Below, piece after piece: positions 8,522-18,041 of a DNA stretch of 64,000 nt; within the stretch, counting starts at the first letter, position 1; every line of letters begins with the position of its first letter. Source of the stretch: Bacteriovoracaceae bacterium UBA6261 (GTDB lineage: Bacteria; Bdellovibrionota; Bacteriovoracia; Bacteriovoracales; Bacteriovoracaceae); contig DJVH01000096.1 in NCBI GenBank assembly GCA_002440825.1, forward strand, positions 5,674-69,673, written 5' to 3'. The notes beneath the pieces are model-generated. The model saw only the letters and a program-made list of their open reading frames with translations. It was not told the DNA's origin and ran no database searches. The translations under genes and the position numbers were made by a program.

Positions 8522-9673
8522 CTATTGAAGAGGATGTTGACTGAATCTCGGCCAGGTCTTTGTCTCCGATGTCAGGCAAACTTTGGCGAGATCCAGTGAT
8601 TCGCCGATAACCACATGCATGTCCAGATAGCGATACGTTCCAAGTCTCCCAATGAAAGTGATTTTCTTTTCTTCATTGGCCAGATTTACATATTGTTCGA
8701 GCAGAGATTTGTCATTGTTGAGTCTTAGCGGATAGTAGGGAGTGTCGTTTTCACCGCAGAGAGCACTGTATTCTTTAAAGCAGACAGTTTTCTCGTGTTC
8801 TTCCCACGGAGTAAAATGTTTATGCTCGGCAATTCTTGTATAGGGGATATGTTCTTCACAATAATTGATAACGGGATTTCCCTGAAAATCTCCCTCAGCT
8901 TCAAATTTTTCAAACTTCAGGGTTCTATAGCCGAGTCTGCCCAGCCTGAATCCGAAATAGCCGTCCATCGGGCCGCTCCAGAAAACGTGGTCAAAGCGGG
9001 AAACATCTGAAGGTTGCAGTTTTTCTTCAAGGTGAACCTGGATGTCCGGATGATCGAGAATTTTTGAAACAATATCTGTGTATCCATTTTTAGGAATGCC
9101 CTGGTATTTTTGATTGTAGTAATTGTCATCGTAATTAAAGCGAACAGGAAGCCGCTTCAAAATGGAAGAGGGAAGAACGCTAGGTTCAACTCCCCATTGC
9201 TTTTTGGTGTATCCGTAGAAAAAATTTTTATAAAAATCTCGCCCAAGAAATTTCATCGCCTGTTCTTCAAAACTTTGCGGTTCTGTGATGGTCTGGTCCC
9301 CCAAAGTCATAACGAACTCTTTAGCTTCAAGTGGAGAAAACTTTTTTCCAAAAAATTGATTGATAGTGAGCAGATTGATCGGGAGAGAGAAAACACCTTT
9401 TTCCGTATGGGCCTTTACCCGGTTGACGAAAGGAACCATTTCTCCCCATCTCTGAATGTATTCCCAGACATCTTCTCGGCTCGTATTAAAAATATGCGGA
9501 CCGTATTCGTGAATCATGACACCTGTTGAGTCGTCTCTTTTGGTGTGGCAGTTTCCTGCCACATGAGATCTTTCATCATAGACATCAATGATAAATTTTC
9601 CACTTTCGGCCAGCTCGCGTGCAAGCACGGCTCCGGCAAAACCAGCGCCAGCAATTCCAATATGCTGTTTCAT
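8522..9673 (-). CDS. glf: UDP-galactopyranose mutase
   Basis: A 383-residue flavoprotein that converts UDP-galactopyranose to UDP-galactofuranose. The FAD motif GIAGAGFAGAVLARE is at residues 5-19; the family segments EYGPHIFNTS, FYGYTKKQWG, RFNYDDNYYNQKYQGIP and GRLGTYRYLDM follow in order. The start at 9673 has GGGAGGA. Together with the upstream glycosyltransferase it indicates a galactofuranose-containing surface glycan. Length is normal and all key segments are present. Confidence 0.97.
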   Translation of the reverse strand: MKQHIGIAGAGFAGAVLARELAESGKFIIDVYDERSHVAGNCHTKRDDSTGVMIHEYGPHIFNTSREDVWEYIQRWGEMVPFVNRVKAHTEKGVFSLPINLLTINQFFGKKFSPLEAKEFVMTLGDQTITEPQSFEEQAMKFLGRDFYKNFFYGYTKKQWGVEPSVLPSSILKRLPVRFNYDDNYYNQKYQGIPKNGYTDIVSKILDHPDIQVHLEEKLQPSDVSRFDHVFWSGPMDGYFGFRLGRLGYRTLKFEKFEAEGDFQGNPVINYCEEHIPYTRIAEHKHFTPWEEHEKTVCFKEYSALCGENDTPYYPLRLNNDKSLLEQYVNLANEEKKITFIGRLGTYRYLDMHVVIGESLDLAKVCLTSETKTWPRFSQHPLQ

Positions 9674-9691
9674 CCATCCTCCCTAAAATAC

Positions 9692-11857
9692 TTAGCTGTG
9701 CATTTGACTAAAATACCTGCCGATAGCATCTTCGAGCGGCGGCAGCTCAAATCCTTTAATGCTTGTCAGGCAGCTGTACTTCGGCCGCTTGGCCAAAGAA
9801 ATTTCCTCCATTCTTTTTTCAATGATGTTGGCAGTATCAATTCCATAAAATTCATTGGCCTTGTCGGCAATGGTTCGCGCCAGTTCCGCCCATGTGACTT
9901 CGCCTTTATTAGTCAAATGGTAAACGCCGCTCGCTCCGTCGATGAGAAGATCCAGAGACGCATTGGCAAGATCGGGCAGATACGTAGGCGTGACTTTTAC
10001 ATCGCTGGCCACAATGATTTCTTTGTTGTTTTTTATTTTGTGCAAAGTCTGAGTGACAAAATTGTATTCATCCCAGGGACCGAAGAATGCACTGGAGCGG
10101 ACGATCAGTGCTTCGGGATAAACCGCCATGACTTTTTCTTCACAAAAAGCTTTTGAATGACCGTAGGTATTCAAAGGAGAAGGAGTGTGCTCTTCGTGAT
10201 AGGGTTCTGTCTGATCTCCGGCAAAAACCAGGTCAGAGGAAAAAGTCAGCATAGGAATTTTCAATTCACGGCAGGCCATCGCCAGATTCGTTGGACCGTG
10301 AACGTTGGCCATAAAACAAAGTTCTTTTTCATACTCAGCTTCGTCCACTTTTACATATCCAGCAGCATTGATAACTGCCCAGGGTTGGATCTCTTCCAAG
10401 GTTGAACGGACACATTGCAAATCACAGATATCCATATCTCCACGAGTGAGAACCACAAAAGGCATATTTCTCTCGCGACATATTTTGGCGAATGTTCTGC
10501 CCAGAGTTCCGGTAGCGCCGGTAATGAGAAGAGGTTTTCCTTCGGACGAAAGCATAGAATGAGCTCCTGGTTGTGGTGCAAATAAAATTCTTCGTGGGGT
10601 GTGCCAGACGGCCTTGACGTCGAGGAGAGCAATGTCGGATTCTCCTGCCGTGGCAAGTTCATTGATAAGACGGGTTAGACCAGTCGGTTTTGGTTTTCCA
10701 TCAACTGAACGTAAATCATAAACTCCTGGCTCATAAAAAAACTCTTCTCTCGTACAAAGAGAATTCCAGTCGTAAGTGCCCAGCAAACTCCAGGCAGTAA
10801 TGGCCAGAACGTTTGCACCTTGTTCCTTTGCTTTCAGACAGGATTGGTACATATGATAAAACCACCGCATCTGTTCTTCGCGATAGCCTCTGGCGTGAGC
10901 TTCAGTGACAGCAATGGGAATCTGAAAACGATTCCATGTTTCTAAAAGGATCTCTGCCGGATCTGGAAGATCAATGGCCCCTGTGTCTACAGCGCCTACG
11001 TCCGCATAACTTTCAAGGCTGTTTCCTCCGTGAAATTCTTCCGGATATAATTCCAGACGATGATCGAGAAAACGATTGGAAAGCAGATAGTGATTAATGC
11101 CGAGAACATCAGGAGCGTAAAAATTTTCTCTGGACCATTCAATATCTTTAACATCCGCGCCTGCCGCAATGGCCCAATCATACAGCGGATGGTTCGAATC
11201 AAATTTTCCACAAAGAATATCAAAGGAAAGCCAGCGGCGTTCATTTTCAAAATCACATTGATATTGAAGTTTTTCAGTGCTCTGGCATTTTCCCAGATCT
11301 TCAGTTTGTATGAGTCTCGCATGAGGAATGACTTTTTTTATTTCCCGCATGGCAAGCACAGTGGCCTTGCATTGAATGAAAAGTGCCTTGAAAAAAGATT
11401 TTTCGCTTTTGTGGTGGGGAAACCAGTGGCCATAGAGGCAACTGAATCTCGTCGTTGTGAGAATTTCATTAATAGGTGTGAACTCCGTAATCCAGGGATA
11501 ACGGAAGGCAAATTCGCGCGCATAATCGGCCAGCATTTCGGGAAGATTCGAATCGAGCAGATTGGTGTATCTGGGCCCTGAACCGTGGTGAAGAAAACCT
11601 GCAATGACATTGATTTTTTTCTTTCTTAATTCTTCCAGAGAAGCATCAAGCACATCCCATTTTTTTTGCAAACAGTTGTCGGGAGAGACGCGTTCCCACA
11701 AGCAGGGATAGCGGATTTTCTCCACCCCAATTTCCATGAACAAATCAAAGTCTTCCGGCCTCAGGTAATGACCGTTTTTTTCACATTGATCAAAATATTT
11801 TTCATGGACACGATTGCGAGTGCACTCGAGACCGGCCCAGACTTCAAGTTTTTTCAT
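9692..11857 (-). CDS. Fusion: family 1-like glycoside hydrolase and RmlD-like NDP-sugar reductase
   Basis: A 721-residue two-domain protein. Residues about 1-400 form a TIM-barrel hydrolase of GH1/clan A type: TEFTPINEIL holds the likely acid/base Glu and IAVTEAHARG the likely nucleophile Glu. Residues about 440-720 are an RmlD-like extended SDR with LLITGATGTLGRTF, the FSSDLVFAG strand and the catalytic YGHSK. RmlD reduces dTDP-4-keto-rhamnose; the substrate here may be another NDP-4-keto sugar. The start follows the glycosyltransferase stop by one base and glf follows by 18 bases, so it belongs to the galactofuranose operon. No signal peptide, so both domains should be cytosolic, which is odd for a hydrolase. 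Confidence 0.85.
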   Translation of the reverse strand: MKKLEVWAGLECTRNRVHEKYFDQCEKNGHYLRPEDFDLFMEIGVEKIRYPCLWERVSPDNCLQKKWDVLDASLEELRKKKINVIAGFLHHGSGPRYTNLLDSNLPEMLADYAREFAFRYPWITEFTPINEILTTTRFSCLYGHWFPHHKSEKSFFKALFIQCKATVLAMREIKKVIPHARLIQTEDLGKCQSTEKLQYQCDFENERRWLSFDILCGKFDSNHPLYDWAIAAGADVKDIEWSRENFYAPDVLGINHYLLSNRFLDHRLELYPEEFHGGNSLESYADVGAVDTGAIDLPDPAEILLETWNRFQIPIAVTEAHARGYREEQMRWFYHMYQSCLKAKEQGANVLAITAWSLLGTYDWNSLCTREEFFYEPGVYDLRSVDGKPKPTGLTRLINELATAGESDIALLDVKAVWHTPRRILFAPQPGAHSMLSSEGKPLLITGATGTLGRTFAKICRERNMPFVVLTRGDMDICDLQCVRSTLEEIQPWAVINAAGYVKVDEAEYEKELCFMANVHGPTNLAMACRELKIPMLTFSSDLVFAGDQTEPYHEEHTPSPLNTYGHSKAFCEEKVMAVYPEALIVRSSAFFGPWDEYNFVTQTLHKIKNNKEIIVASDVKVTPTYLPDLANASLDLLIDGASGVYHLTNKGEVTWAELARTIADKANEFYGIDTANIIEKRMEEISLAKRPKYSCLTSIKGFELPPLEDAIGRYFSQMHS

Positions 11858-11858
11858 C

Positions 11859-13040
11859 TTATTGCACTTCTTTTAATACAATATAGCTTTGTGAGTTGCT
11901 GAAGTTTTCAAACGGCTTGTCTGTACTGAAAAGTTCGCGCTCAAGAGCGGCAATTTTTCCGAAAGTTTTGTCCCATGAATTTCTCAACAGAAATTTATCT
12001 ACTCGCGATGTCCACGTCGGATCGTTTTCTTTTTCCTTCATGGTCTTTTCAACTAAAGCAACAAATTCCTGAGGTCCATTGGCAATCGCGGCCAGTCCTT
12101 CGTCTTCATAAGGATGAATGACATCATTGATGGCCGTTGAGACGACTGGTTTTCCTGCTGCAAGAAATTCCGGAGTTTTCGTTGGTGAGATAAACCTGGT
12201 GGATTCATTCAATGCAAAAGGCATCATCGCGCAGTCCCAGCCGGAGAGATAACGTGGGAGTTCCTCATAATCTTTTTTGCCGAGATAAAAAATATTTTTT
12301 CTCTGAGGAAGAGTCTCTGGATCAATTTTAACCACCGGCCCGATCACGACAAAACTCCATTCAGGTTTCAGAATGGCCATTTTATCAAGAAGCTCGATGT
12401 CGAGTCTTTCATCAATCACGCCATAGAAACCTATGCGGGGATGTGGAATCTCTTTTTGATCTGCCGGATCGTTGAAACCTTTTCTTGCGGTGGCAAAGTG
12501 ATTGTAATCGATGCTGCTCGGAAAAGGATGAATGTTATGGTGGCGATGTTTTTTCGCCTGGTAAAGTGAAACCCCACCTGTGAAAACCAGATGCGCGCGC
12601 TCGAGAAGTTCCTGCTCGAGATCCAGCAATGTTTGCGGAGCATTTTTAAATAAAGACAATTCATCCATGCAATCAAAGAGAATGGCGTTGGGTTGTAAAT
12701 GTCTTGTGAATGGAAGCGCCATTGGAGTGTAGTACCATGCCGAATAAACATCAATTTTTTCAGAGAAAAGGAGTTCATCCACAAGCTCTTTCAAAGTGGG
12801 CTCTATGTCCTCGTTTCGTGCATCTCCAGGGAGATGAGGAATGATGATATTGACATTATCTTTTGAAATTTTTTGTTCCAGGCGTGGAAAATCTGATTTT
12901 CCAAATAGTGGTTCTTCGATGTAGTAGACGCGACGGTATTTCGCGAAACGAGACATTAAGTGCTGAGGTCTTTGAAAGACAAAATCCCATCTTAGATGTG
13001 AGAAGACAAGAAGGTCAGAAGTTTCGCAAATACTATCCAT
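11859..13040 (-). CDS. Glycosyltransferase (GT4-like), first gene of the gal/glf operon
   Basis: A 393-residue GT-B fold glycosyltransferase. The N-terminus HLRWDFVFQRPQHLMSRFAK is typical of a group of single-enzyme glycosyltransferases often found beside glf. The donor-binding C-domain has HPRIGFYGVIDERLD, a MPFALNESTRFISPTKTPEF segment (equivalent to the EX7E region) and AAGKPVVST. The start at 13040 has GGAGG upstream. It is the promoter-proximal gene of the operon. Galactofuranose transfer is plausible from context, but the sugar is not shown by sequence. Confidence 0.88.
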   Translation of the reverse strand: MDSICETSDLLVFSHLRWDFVFQRPQHLMSRFAKYRRVYYIEEPLFGKSDFPRLEQKISKDNVNIIIPHLPGDARNEDIEPTLKELVDELLFSEKIDVYSAWYYTPMALPFTRHLQPNAILFDCMDELSLFKNAPQTLLDLEQELLERAHLVFTGGVSLYQAKKHRHHNIHPFPSSIDYNHFATARKGFNDPADQKEIPHPRIGFYGVIDERLDIELLDKMAILKPEWSFVVIGPVVKIDPETLPQRKNIFYLGKKDYEELPRYLSGWDCAMMPFALNESTRFISPTKTPEFLAAGKPVVSTAINDVIHPYEDEGLAAIANGPQEFVALVEKTMKEKENDPTWTSRVDKFLLRNSWDKTFGKIAALERELFSTDKPFENFSNSQSYIVLKEVQ

Positions 13041-13188
13041 ATTATTGCCTCCAAACTATTAAAGATAACTTTTTCAATAAAGCTCAAAGTTTATTGCCAA
13101 TTAAATGCCAAGATTTACTCGGGCATGTTTCTTGAAGATGGTATTGAAAACACTTGGTCAGATTACAAGTTTTTAAAGGAAATCTTTT

Positions 13189-15075
13189 ATGAAACCTGGG
13201 GCAAATAAGTACAACAATTGGGAAAATCATCCGAGAAAAATTTTTCGTCGCGAAAACTGGATGAATTTGAATGGTGAATGGGATTTCTCTTTTGATGACG
13301 ATTTAGAGTGTCATTCTCCCGATGATCTCATTCAATGGAAACAAAAAATTACAGTTCCCTTTGCTCCTGAATCTCCGGCCAGTGGCATTGGCAGCGGGAA
13401 ATTTCATCCGCGCTGCTGGTACCGAAAAACTTTTGCTTTCAAAAAAAATAAAATGCGTTCGATCATTCATTTCGGTGCTGTCGATTACACCGCGAAAGTC
13501 TGGCTCAATGGAGTTTTTCTCGGAGAACATGAGGGAGGTTATACGCCTTTTTCTTTTGATGCCACTCACGCCATTTTAGAAGACGGCCTGAATGAATTAA
13601 TAGTGCGCGCTGATGATGATCCGAGTGATCTTGCAAAACCTCGTGGAAAACAGGATTGGCTGGAACACCCTCATGGCATTTGGTATGTTCGCACGACAGG
13701 GATCTGGCAAACCGTCTGGATCGAAGAAGTGCCCAATACCTATATTAAAAAACTTCGCTGTACGCCTTCCATCGATCGCTGGGAAATTGGTATTGAAGGA
13801 TTTGTTTCGGGCCCGTGTCCGGAGAGTCTGCAGTTGAAAGTGAATCTGACAGCAGGAGGACAAACTCTTGCCTGCGATACTTACCATATTATTCACAATG
13901 AAGTGCATAGAAGAATTGCACTTTCGGACCCCGGTATTGATGATTTCCGCAACGAACTTTTGTGGAGCCCCGAAAAGCCCACGTTGATTGATCTCGAGCT
14001 GGAGCTTTGGGATGGCGATTTATTGCTGGATAAAGTTTATTCCTACACAGCTCTTCGCAATGTCACGTACAATCGCGATCGCTTCATGCTGAATGGAAGA
14101 CCCTATTATCTGCGCCTGGTTCTCGATCAAGGCTACTGGCCGGACTCGCATCTGACTCCGCCTTCGGAAGAGGCCATTCGAAAAGATATTATGCTCATCA
14201 AAGCCGCTGGTTTTAACGGAGTTCGAAAGCATCAAAAAATTGAAGATCCCAATTTTCTCTACTGGGCCGATGTCATGGGCATTGTCGTCTGGGGGGAAAT
14301 GCCGAGCGTGTATCGTTTCACCCAGAAATCTGTTGAACGTGTGACTAAGCAATGGATTGAACAAATTGAACGCGACATGGACCATCCGTGCATTATCTGC
14401 TGGGTGCCTTTCAATGAATCGTGGGGTGTTCCTGATCTCGCCGAGAAAAAAACTCATCAGCAATGCGTGCAGGCCTTATATTATCTGACAAAAACCCTGG
14501 ACCCGACCAGACCTTGCATCGGCAACGACGGATGGGAGAGCACGGCTACAGATATATTAGGCATTCACGATTACGATGAACAGACCAGTCGTCTGATAAA
14601 AAAATATACCGAGCACGACAATATCGAAACCGCTCTCAATCGCTATCGCCCCGGTGGGCGCATGATTATTGCGGAAGGCTTCTCTCACAATGGCCAGCCG
14701 GTCATGCTGACCGAATTCGGCGGTATCGCGTACGTTGAACCAAAAGAAGAAGTGGCCCAGGCGTGGGGATATTCCGCTGCTCAAAGTGCTCACGATTTCA
14801 GAAGACGCTATGAAGAACTTCTCTCAACCATACATCGCATAGAATTGTTTGCGGGTTTTTGTTACACACAGTTGACTGATACTTTTCAGGAAGCGAACGG
14901 CCTTTTTACAATGGATCGCCAACCGAAATTTTCAATCAATGCCATGGCCCGCGCCACACGCGGTATCGGCCTGGGCAGAGGCGAGCTCATTTCAGTTCCT
15001 CAACCCCCACCGATTCCTCATGACAACGAACAGGACTTCGCCCGCGATTTCAGTCAAGACAGTGAAGGAAGATAG
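13189..15075 (+). CDS. Glycoside hydrolase family 2 (beta-galactosidase/beta-glucuronidase type)
   Basis: A 628-residue GH2 enzyme with the usual order: sugar-binding jelly roll (NWMNLNGEWDFSF near residue 24), Ig-like domain, and TIM barrel from about residue 290 (RDRFMLNGRPYYLRLVLDQG). The acid/base motif is FNESWG with Glu410 and the nucleophile motif is LTEFGG with Glu509. There is no signal peptide, so it is probably cytosolic. AAAGGAAA precedes the ATG. It diverges from the gal/glf operon across 148 bases, suggesting joint control. The substrate could be a beta-galactoside, beta-glucuronide or beta-mannoside. The last 22 bases overlap the end of ftsH. Confidence 0.93.
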   Translation: MKPGANKYNNWENHPRKIFRRENWMNLNGEWDFSFDDDLECHSPDDLIQWKQKITVPFAPESPASGIGSGKFHPRCWYRKTFAFKKNKMRSIIHFGAVDYTAKVWLNGVFLGEHEGGYTPFSFDATHAILEDGLNELIVRADDDPSDLAKPRGKQDWLEHPHGIWYVRTTGIWQTVWIEEVPNTYIKKLRCTPSIDRWEIGIEGFVSGPCPESLQLKVNLTAGGQTLACDTYHIIHNEVHRRIALSDPGIDDFRNELLWSPEKPTLIDLELELWDGDLLLDKVYSYTALRNVTYNRDRFMLNGRPYYLRLVLDQGYWPDSHLTPPSEEAIRKDIMLIKAAGFNGVRKHQKIEDPNFLYWADVMGIVVWGEMPSVYRFTQKSVERVTKQWIEQIERDMDHPCIICWVPFNESWGVPDLAEKKTHQQCVQALYYLTKTLDPTRPCIGNDGWESTATDILGIHDYDEQTSRLIKKYTEHDNIETALNRYRPGGRMIIAEGFSHNGQPVMLTEFGGIAYVEPKEEVAQAWGYSAAQSAHDFRRRYEELLSTIHRIELFAGFCYTQLTDTFQEANGLFTMDRQPKFSINAMARATRGIGLGRGELISVPQPPPIPHDNEQDFARDFSQDSEGR

Positions 15076-16925
15076 CGGTTGCGGTGAAAGGATCTTCCAT
15101 GCAGCGACCATAAATCGGCGAGCTCATCCGCATCGAGTGTTTCCTTATTCATCAGTATGTCGACACAGATTCCGATGAACTGTCTGTTAGATTCAATAAC
15201 TTCGCGGGAAACGTGTCGGCAGTGTTCAAGAATGGCCTTGATCTCTTTATCAATTCGCTCTTCTGTCTTATCACTCCAGGATTTTCCCTGAGGCGCTGGA
15301 TAATCCATTTGCAGAAAACGATTCGATTGTGTTTCTTCACTGACGAGACCGAGAGTGTCTCCCATTCCATATTGAGTGATCATTGCGCGTGCAATGTTGG
15401 ATGCTTTCACCAGATCATCTCCGGCCGCAGTGGAAAGATCACCGCAGAAAACTTCTTCAGAGACGCGACCGGAGAGAAGAGTGGCAATTTTATGCTGAAG
15501 TTCATCGCGGGTCATGATGTATCTGTCTTCAAGCGGACGCTGAAGAGTATAGCCGAGAGCTCCGATACCTCTTGGAATGATACTGACTTTTTGAACTTTA
15601 TCCTGTGTTTGCAGAGAAAGCGCGACTGTTGCATGTCCCATTTCGTGAAAAGCAACCCGCTTTTTTTCTTCCGGATTCATCAAGCGTTGTTTTCGTTCAA
15701 GTCCTGCGACAACGCGCTCGAGGGCCTTGACGAAATCATTCGTTTCGACCGACTCGGCATTTCTTCTAGTCGCAATCAAGGCCGCTTCATTGATGAGGTT
15801 AGCGAGATCCGCACCGGAAAATCCCGGAGTCATTGAAGCCACGACATTCAAGTCCACATCAGATTTCAATTTTACTTTCTTGATATGGATGTTCAAAATT
15901 TGCAGACGGCCGTTTTGATCCGGTTTATCGACAAGAATCTGGCGGTCAAAGCGACCAGCTCTGAGGAGGGCTGGATCCAGAACTTCCGGTCTGTTGGTGG
16001 CCGCAAGAAGAATGATTCCAGTCGATGAATCAAAGCCGTCCAGTTCGGCGAGTAATTGGTTTAACGTTTGTTCTTTTTCATCGTGGCCTGCCATATTGGC
16101 AAGCGAGCGCGCTTTTCCTAAGGCATCGAGCTCGTCGATAAAAATGATACAGGGCGATTGGCTGCGGGCCTGTTCAAAAAGATCGCGCACCCGCGCGGCC
16201 CCCATCCCGACAAAGAGTTCAACGAATTCAGAGCCGTTGATGGAAAAGAAAGGAACATTGGCCTCACCTGCAACGGCCCGGGCCATGAGAGTTTTACCCG
16301 TTCCTGGCGGGCCCACCAGCAGCACTCCTTTCGGAACATGACCGCCCAGGCGCGAATACTTTTCAGGGCTCTTTAAGAAATTGACCACCTCTACCAATTC
16401 TTCTTTGGCCTCATCTACACCGGCCACGTCTGAAAAATGCGTCTTCACATCCTTTTCGACGTAGATCTTGGCGCGCGATTTGTTGAAAGAGAGCAGCTTG
16501 TTGCCTTGAAACTTGCTTGCATTCCTAAAGACCATGATCATGATAAACAAAGGCAGAAGCCAGAAGAGCGCGTTGCTCCAGAAGGTTGATTTGGGAGTGG
16601 CCTCAAATTTAATCCCCTTAGTTTTCAAAAGGGGGATCAGGTCGGGGTCCTGCACTTTATAGGTCACCAGGGCCTTGGCCGAACCCTTCACGTTGGCAAT
16701 GATCTGCTCGTCATTAAAGACCACTTCGCTAATTTTTCCAGCGGTGAGGAGTTTTAAAAAGTCATCGTAAGAGCGCCTTTCCTGAACGGAGTTGCCGAAG
16801 AAGTTAATGAATAGAATGACCAGAAGAATGGCCCATATCCAGTGGGGTCCAAAGCCTGCGCCTGGAAGGTTGGATTCCTTTAATGGTTTTTTACCGCTTG
16901 TCTGTTTTGCATTGTCATTGGCCAT
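15054..16925 (-). CDS. ftsH: ATP-dependent zinc metalloprotease FtsH
   Basis: A 623-residue membrane AAA+ protease. Two transmembrane helices flank a periplasmic segment (about residues 29-48 and 107-125). The AAA domain has Walker A GPPGTGKT near residue 205, Walker [12 protein letters not shown], and the second region of homology [20 protein letters not shown]. The zinc site is HEMGH at residues 427-431. GAGGCGAT precedes the ATG. FtsH degrades misassembled membrane proteins and regulatory proteins. The C-terminal tail is short and its final codons overlap the convergent GH2 gene. It may be one of several FtsH copies. Confidence 0.97.
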   Translation of the reverse strand: MANDNAKQTSGKKPLKESNLPGAGFGPHWIWAILLVILFINFFGNSVQERRSYDDFLKLLTAGKISEVVFNDEQIIANVKGSAKALVTYKVQDPDLIPLLKTKGIKFEATPKSTFWSNALFWLLPLFIMIMVFRNASKFQGNKLLSFNKSRAKIYVEKDVKTHFSDVAGVDEAKEELVEVVNFLKSPEKYSRLGGHVPKGVLLVGPPGTGKTLMARAVAGEANVPFFSINGSEFVELFVGMGAARVRDLFEQARSQSPCIIFIDELDALGKARSLANMAGHDEKEQTLNQLLAELDGFDSSTGIILLAATNRPEVLDPALLRAGRFDRQILVDKPDQNGRLQILNIHIKKVKLKSDVDLNVVASMTPGFSGADLANLINEAALIATRRNAESVETNDFVKALERVVAGLERKQRLMNPEEKKRVAFHEMGHATVALSLQTQDKVQKVSIIPRGIGALGYTLQRPLEDRYIMTRDELQHKIATLLSGRVSEEVFCGDLSTAAGDDLVKASNIARAMITQYGMGDTLGLVSEETQSNRFLQMDYPAPQGKSWSDKTEERIDKEIKAILEHCRHVSREVIESNRQFIGICVDILMNKETLDADELADLWSLHGRSFHRNRYLPSLS

Positions 16926-17183
16926 ATCGCCTCATTTCATAAAAGTGTGTTGCTCGCACATTCATAAAAGCAAAGCTCAAGCCAAGAACGCTAAATACTT
17001 TCACTCGAAGTAGATGACAGCATCATTACCAGAAAATACGCACCTTAAAAAAATTATCATTCAGTCATTTTTTGAATTGTCACCATAAGAAAATGTTGTA
17101 AATTCTCTCCATCAAAAAATTGATTAAGGTTTTGAGAAGAAGCAAATGTCTTGCTTTGAATAATAACTTAAGGAGTTACACAC

Positions 17184-17462
17184 ATGAAATCTCTACTAGT
17201 ACTTGCTCTTGTTCTTTCTTCAGTTGCTTTCGCTAACGAAGCTAAAAAAGAAGTTAAAACTGAAACTAAAGCTACAGAAACTAAAACTGTAGAAGCTAAA
17301 AAAGAAGAAGCTGCTCCAGCTACTGACGCTGCAGCTGTAATTCCAGCTAAAGACGCTAAAAAAGCAAAAAAACACGCTAAAAAAGCTTCTAAAAAAGAAG
17401 AAGCTAAAAAAGAAGAAGCTACAGCTGCTGCACCAGCAACAACTGAAGCTGCTAAAAAATAA
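17184..17462 (+). CDS. Exported lysine/alanine-rich low-complexity protein
   Basis: A 92-residue protein. Residues 1-18 are a signal peptide (MKSLLVLALVLSSVAFANE, probable cut after AFA). The mature part is almost only Lys, Ala, Glu and Thr, with repeated AKK, KKEEA and KKAKKHAKKASKK segments resembling H1-like or PAKKA tails. Codons are strongly uniform (AAA, GAA, GCT), unlike neighbours, which suggests very high expression. TAAGGAG lies upstream and a strong terminator behind, so it is a single-gene unit. Function unknown; a polycation in the periplasm might bind lipopolysaccharide, peptidoglycan or nucleic acid (inference). Confidence 0.85.
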   Translation: MKSLLVLALVLSSVAFANEAKKEVKTETKATETKTVEAKKEEAAPATDAAAVIPAKDAKKAKKHAKKASKKEEAKKEEATAAAPATTEAAKK

Positions 17463-17493
17463 TTTTTAAAATAATTAAAAGTTATAAAAAAGA

Positions 17494-17518
17494 GGGCCCG
17501 TTTAACGGGCCCTTTTTT
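17494..17518 (+). terminator. Intrinsic terminator after the Lys/Ala-rich gene
   Basis: GC-rich stem GGGCCCG / CGGGCCC with a TTTAA loop (AT pairs can extend the stem) followed by six T at 17513-17518. It sits 31 bases after the stop codon. Confidence 0.9.
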
Positions 17519-17546
17519 ATTGGAGGATGTAATCTATGATCATCCT

Positions 17547-18041
17547 ATGTTTTCACGTATAAAAAACTTATTCATTCATCTTCTTCTTTTTCCCGTTGCT
17601 CTGATTCTTATATTTGAAGAGTGGGGCTGGGTTCCCCTTGCTGCCTTTTTTAATCGTTTAGCGCGCACTCTTGCTTTGTGGCGCAAACTGGAAGTTTTTG
17701 TTTCGCATTTGTCTCCCAAGCTGTCGCTATTGGTACTGTTAATTCCGATGCTCACTCTTTTGCCGATGAAATTTTTAGGGCTGTATTTTATCGACCTCGG
17801 ACATTATGCGAGTGGAGTAGGGGTTTTTATTTTTTCCAAAGTTTGCGGAACTGCTTTTTTTGCCCGTTTGTTTACGTTGACTCGTCCGAATCTTCTGAAG
17901 CTTGCGTGGTTTGCCCGTTTTTATCCGCGATGGATTTCGTGGAAGAATTCACTTCTTACTTATTTTCGATCGACCTGGCCCTGGAGAATGGCCCATTCAA
18001 TCAAACAGAAAGCTCGCAATTTGATTATTCATTCTCGCTGA
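17547..18041 (+). CDS. Small inner membrane protein of unknown function
   Basis: A 164-residue protein starting at ATG 17547. Two hydrophobic stretches are clear: about residues 7-24 (NLFIHLLLFPVALILIFEEW) and 58-105 (SLLVLLIPMLTLLPMKFLGL and ASGVGVFIFSK). The C-terminus is basic and aromatic (RFYPRWISWKNSLLTYF). GGAGG at 17522-17526 is 20 bases from this ATG and is better spaced for a short overlapping ATG at 17536 encoding eight residues; a TTG at 17520 in frame is another possible start. No family is recognised beyond a small integral membrane protein. Its tail overlaps the next gene by 17 bases. Confidence 0.65.
   Translation: MFSRIKNLFIHLLLFPVALILIFEEWGWVPLAAFFNRLARTLALWRKLEVFVSHLSPKLSLLVLLIPMLTLLPMKFLGLYFIDLGHYASGVGVFIFSKVCGTAFFARLFTLTRPNLLKLAWFARFYPRWISWKNSLLTYFRSTWPWRMAHSIKQKARNLIIHSR

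Noticed and set aside
5789..11902. Several plus-strand open frames across the gal/glf operon
   Set aside because: They lack ribosome sites and any recognisable domain and are opposite strongly identified genes on the minus strand.
17536..17562. Eight-codon leader frame with ideal GGAGG spacing upstream of the small membrane protein
   Set aside because: It may only show that the ribosome site serves a reinitiating start; nothing else supports a leader peptide, so it is mentioned only with the gene.
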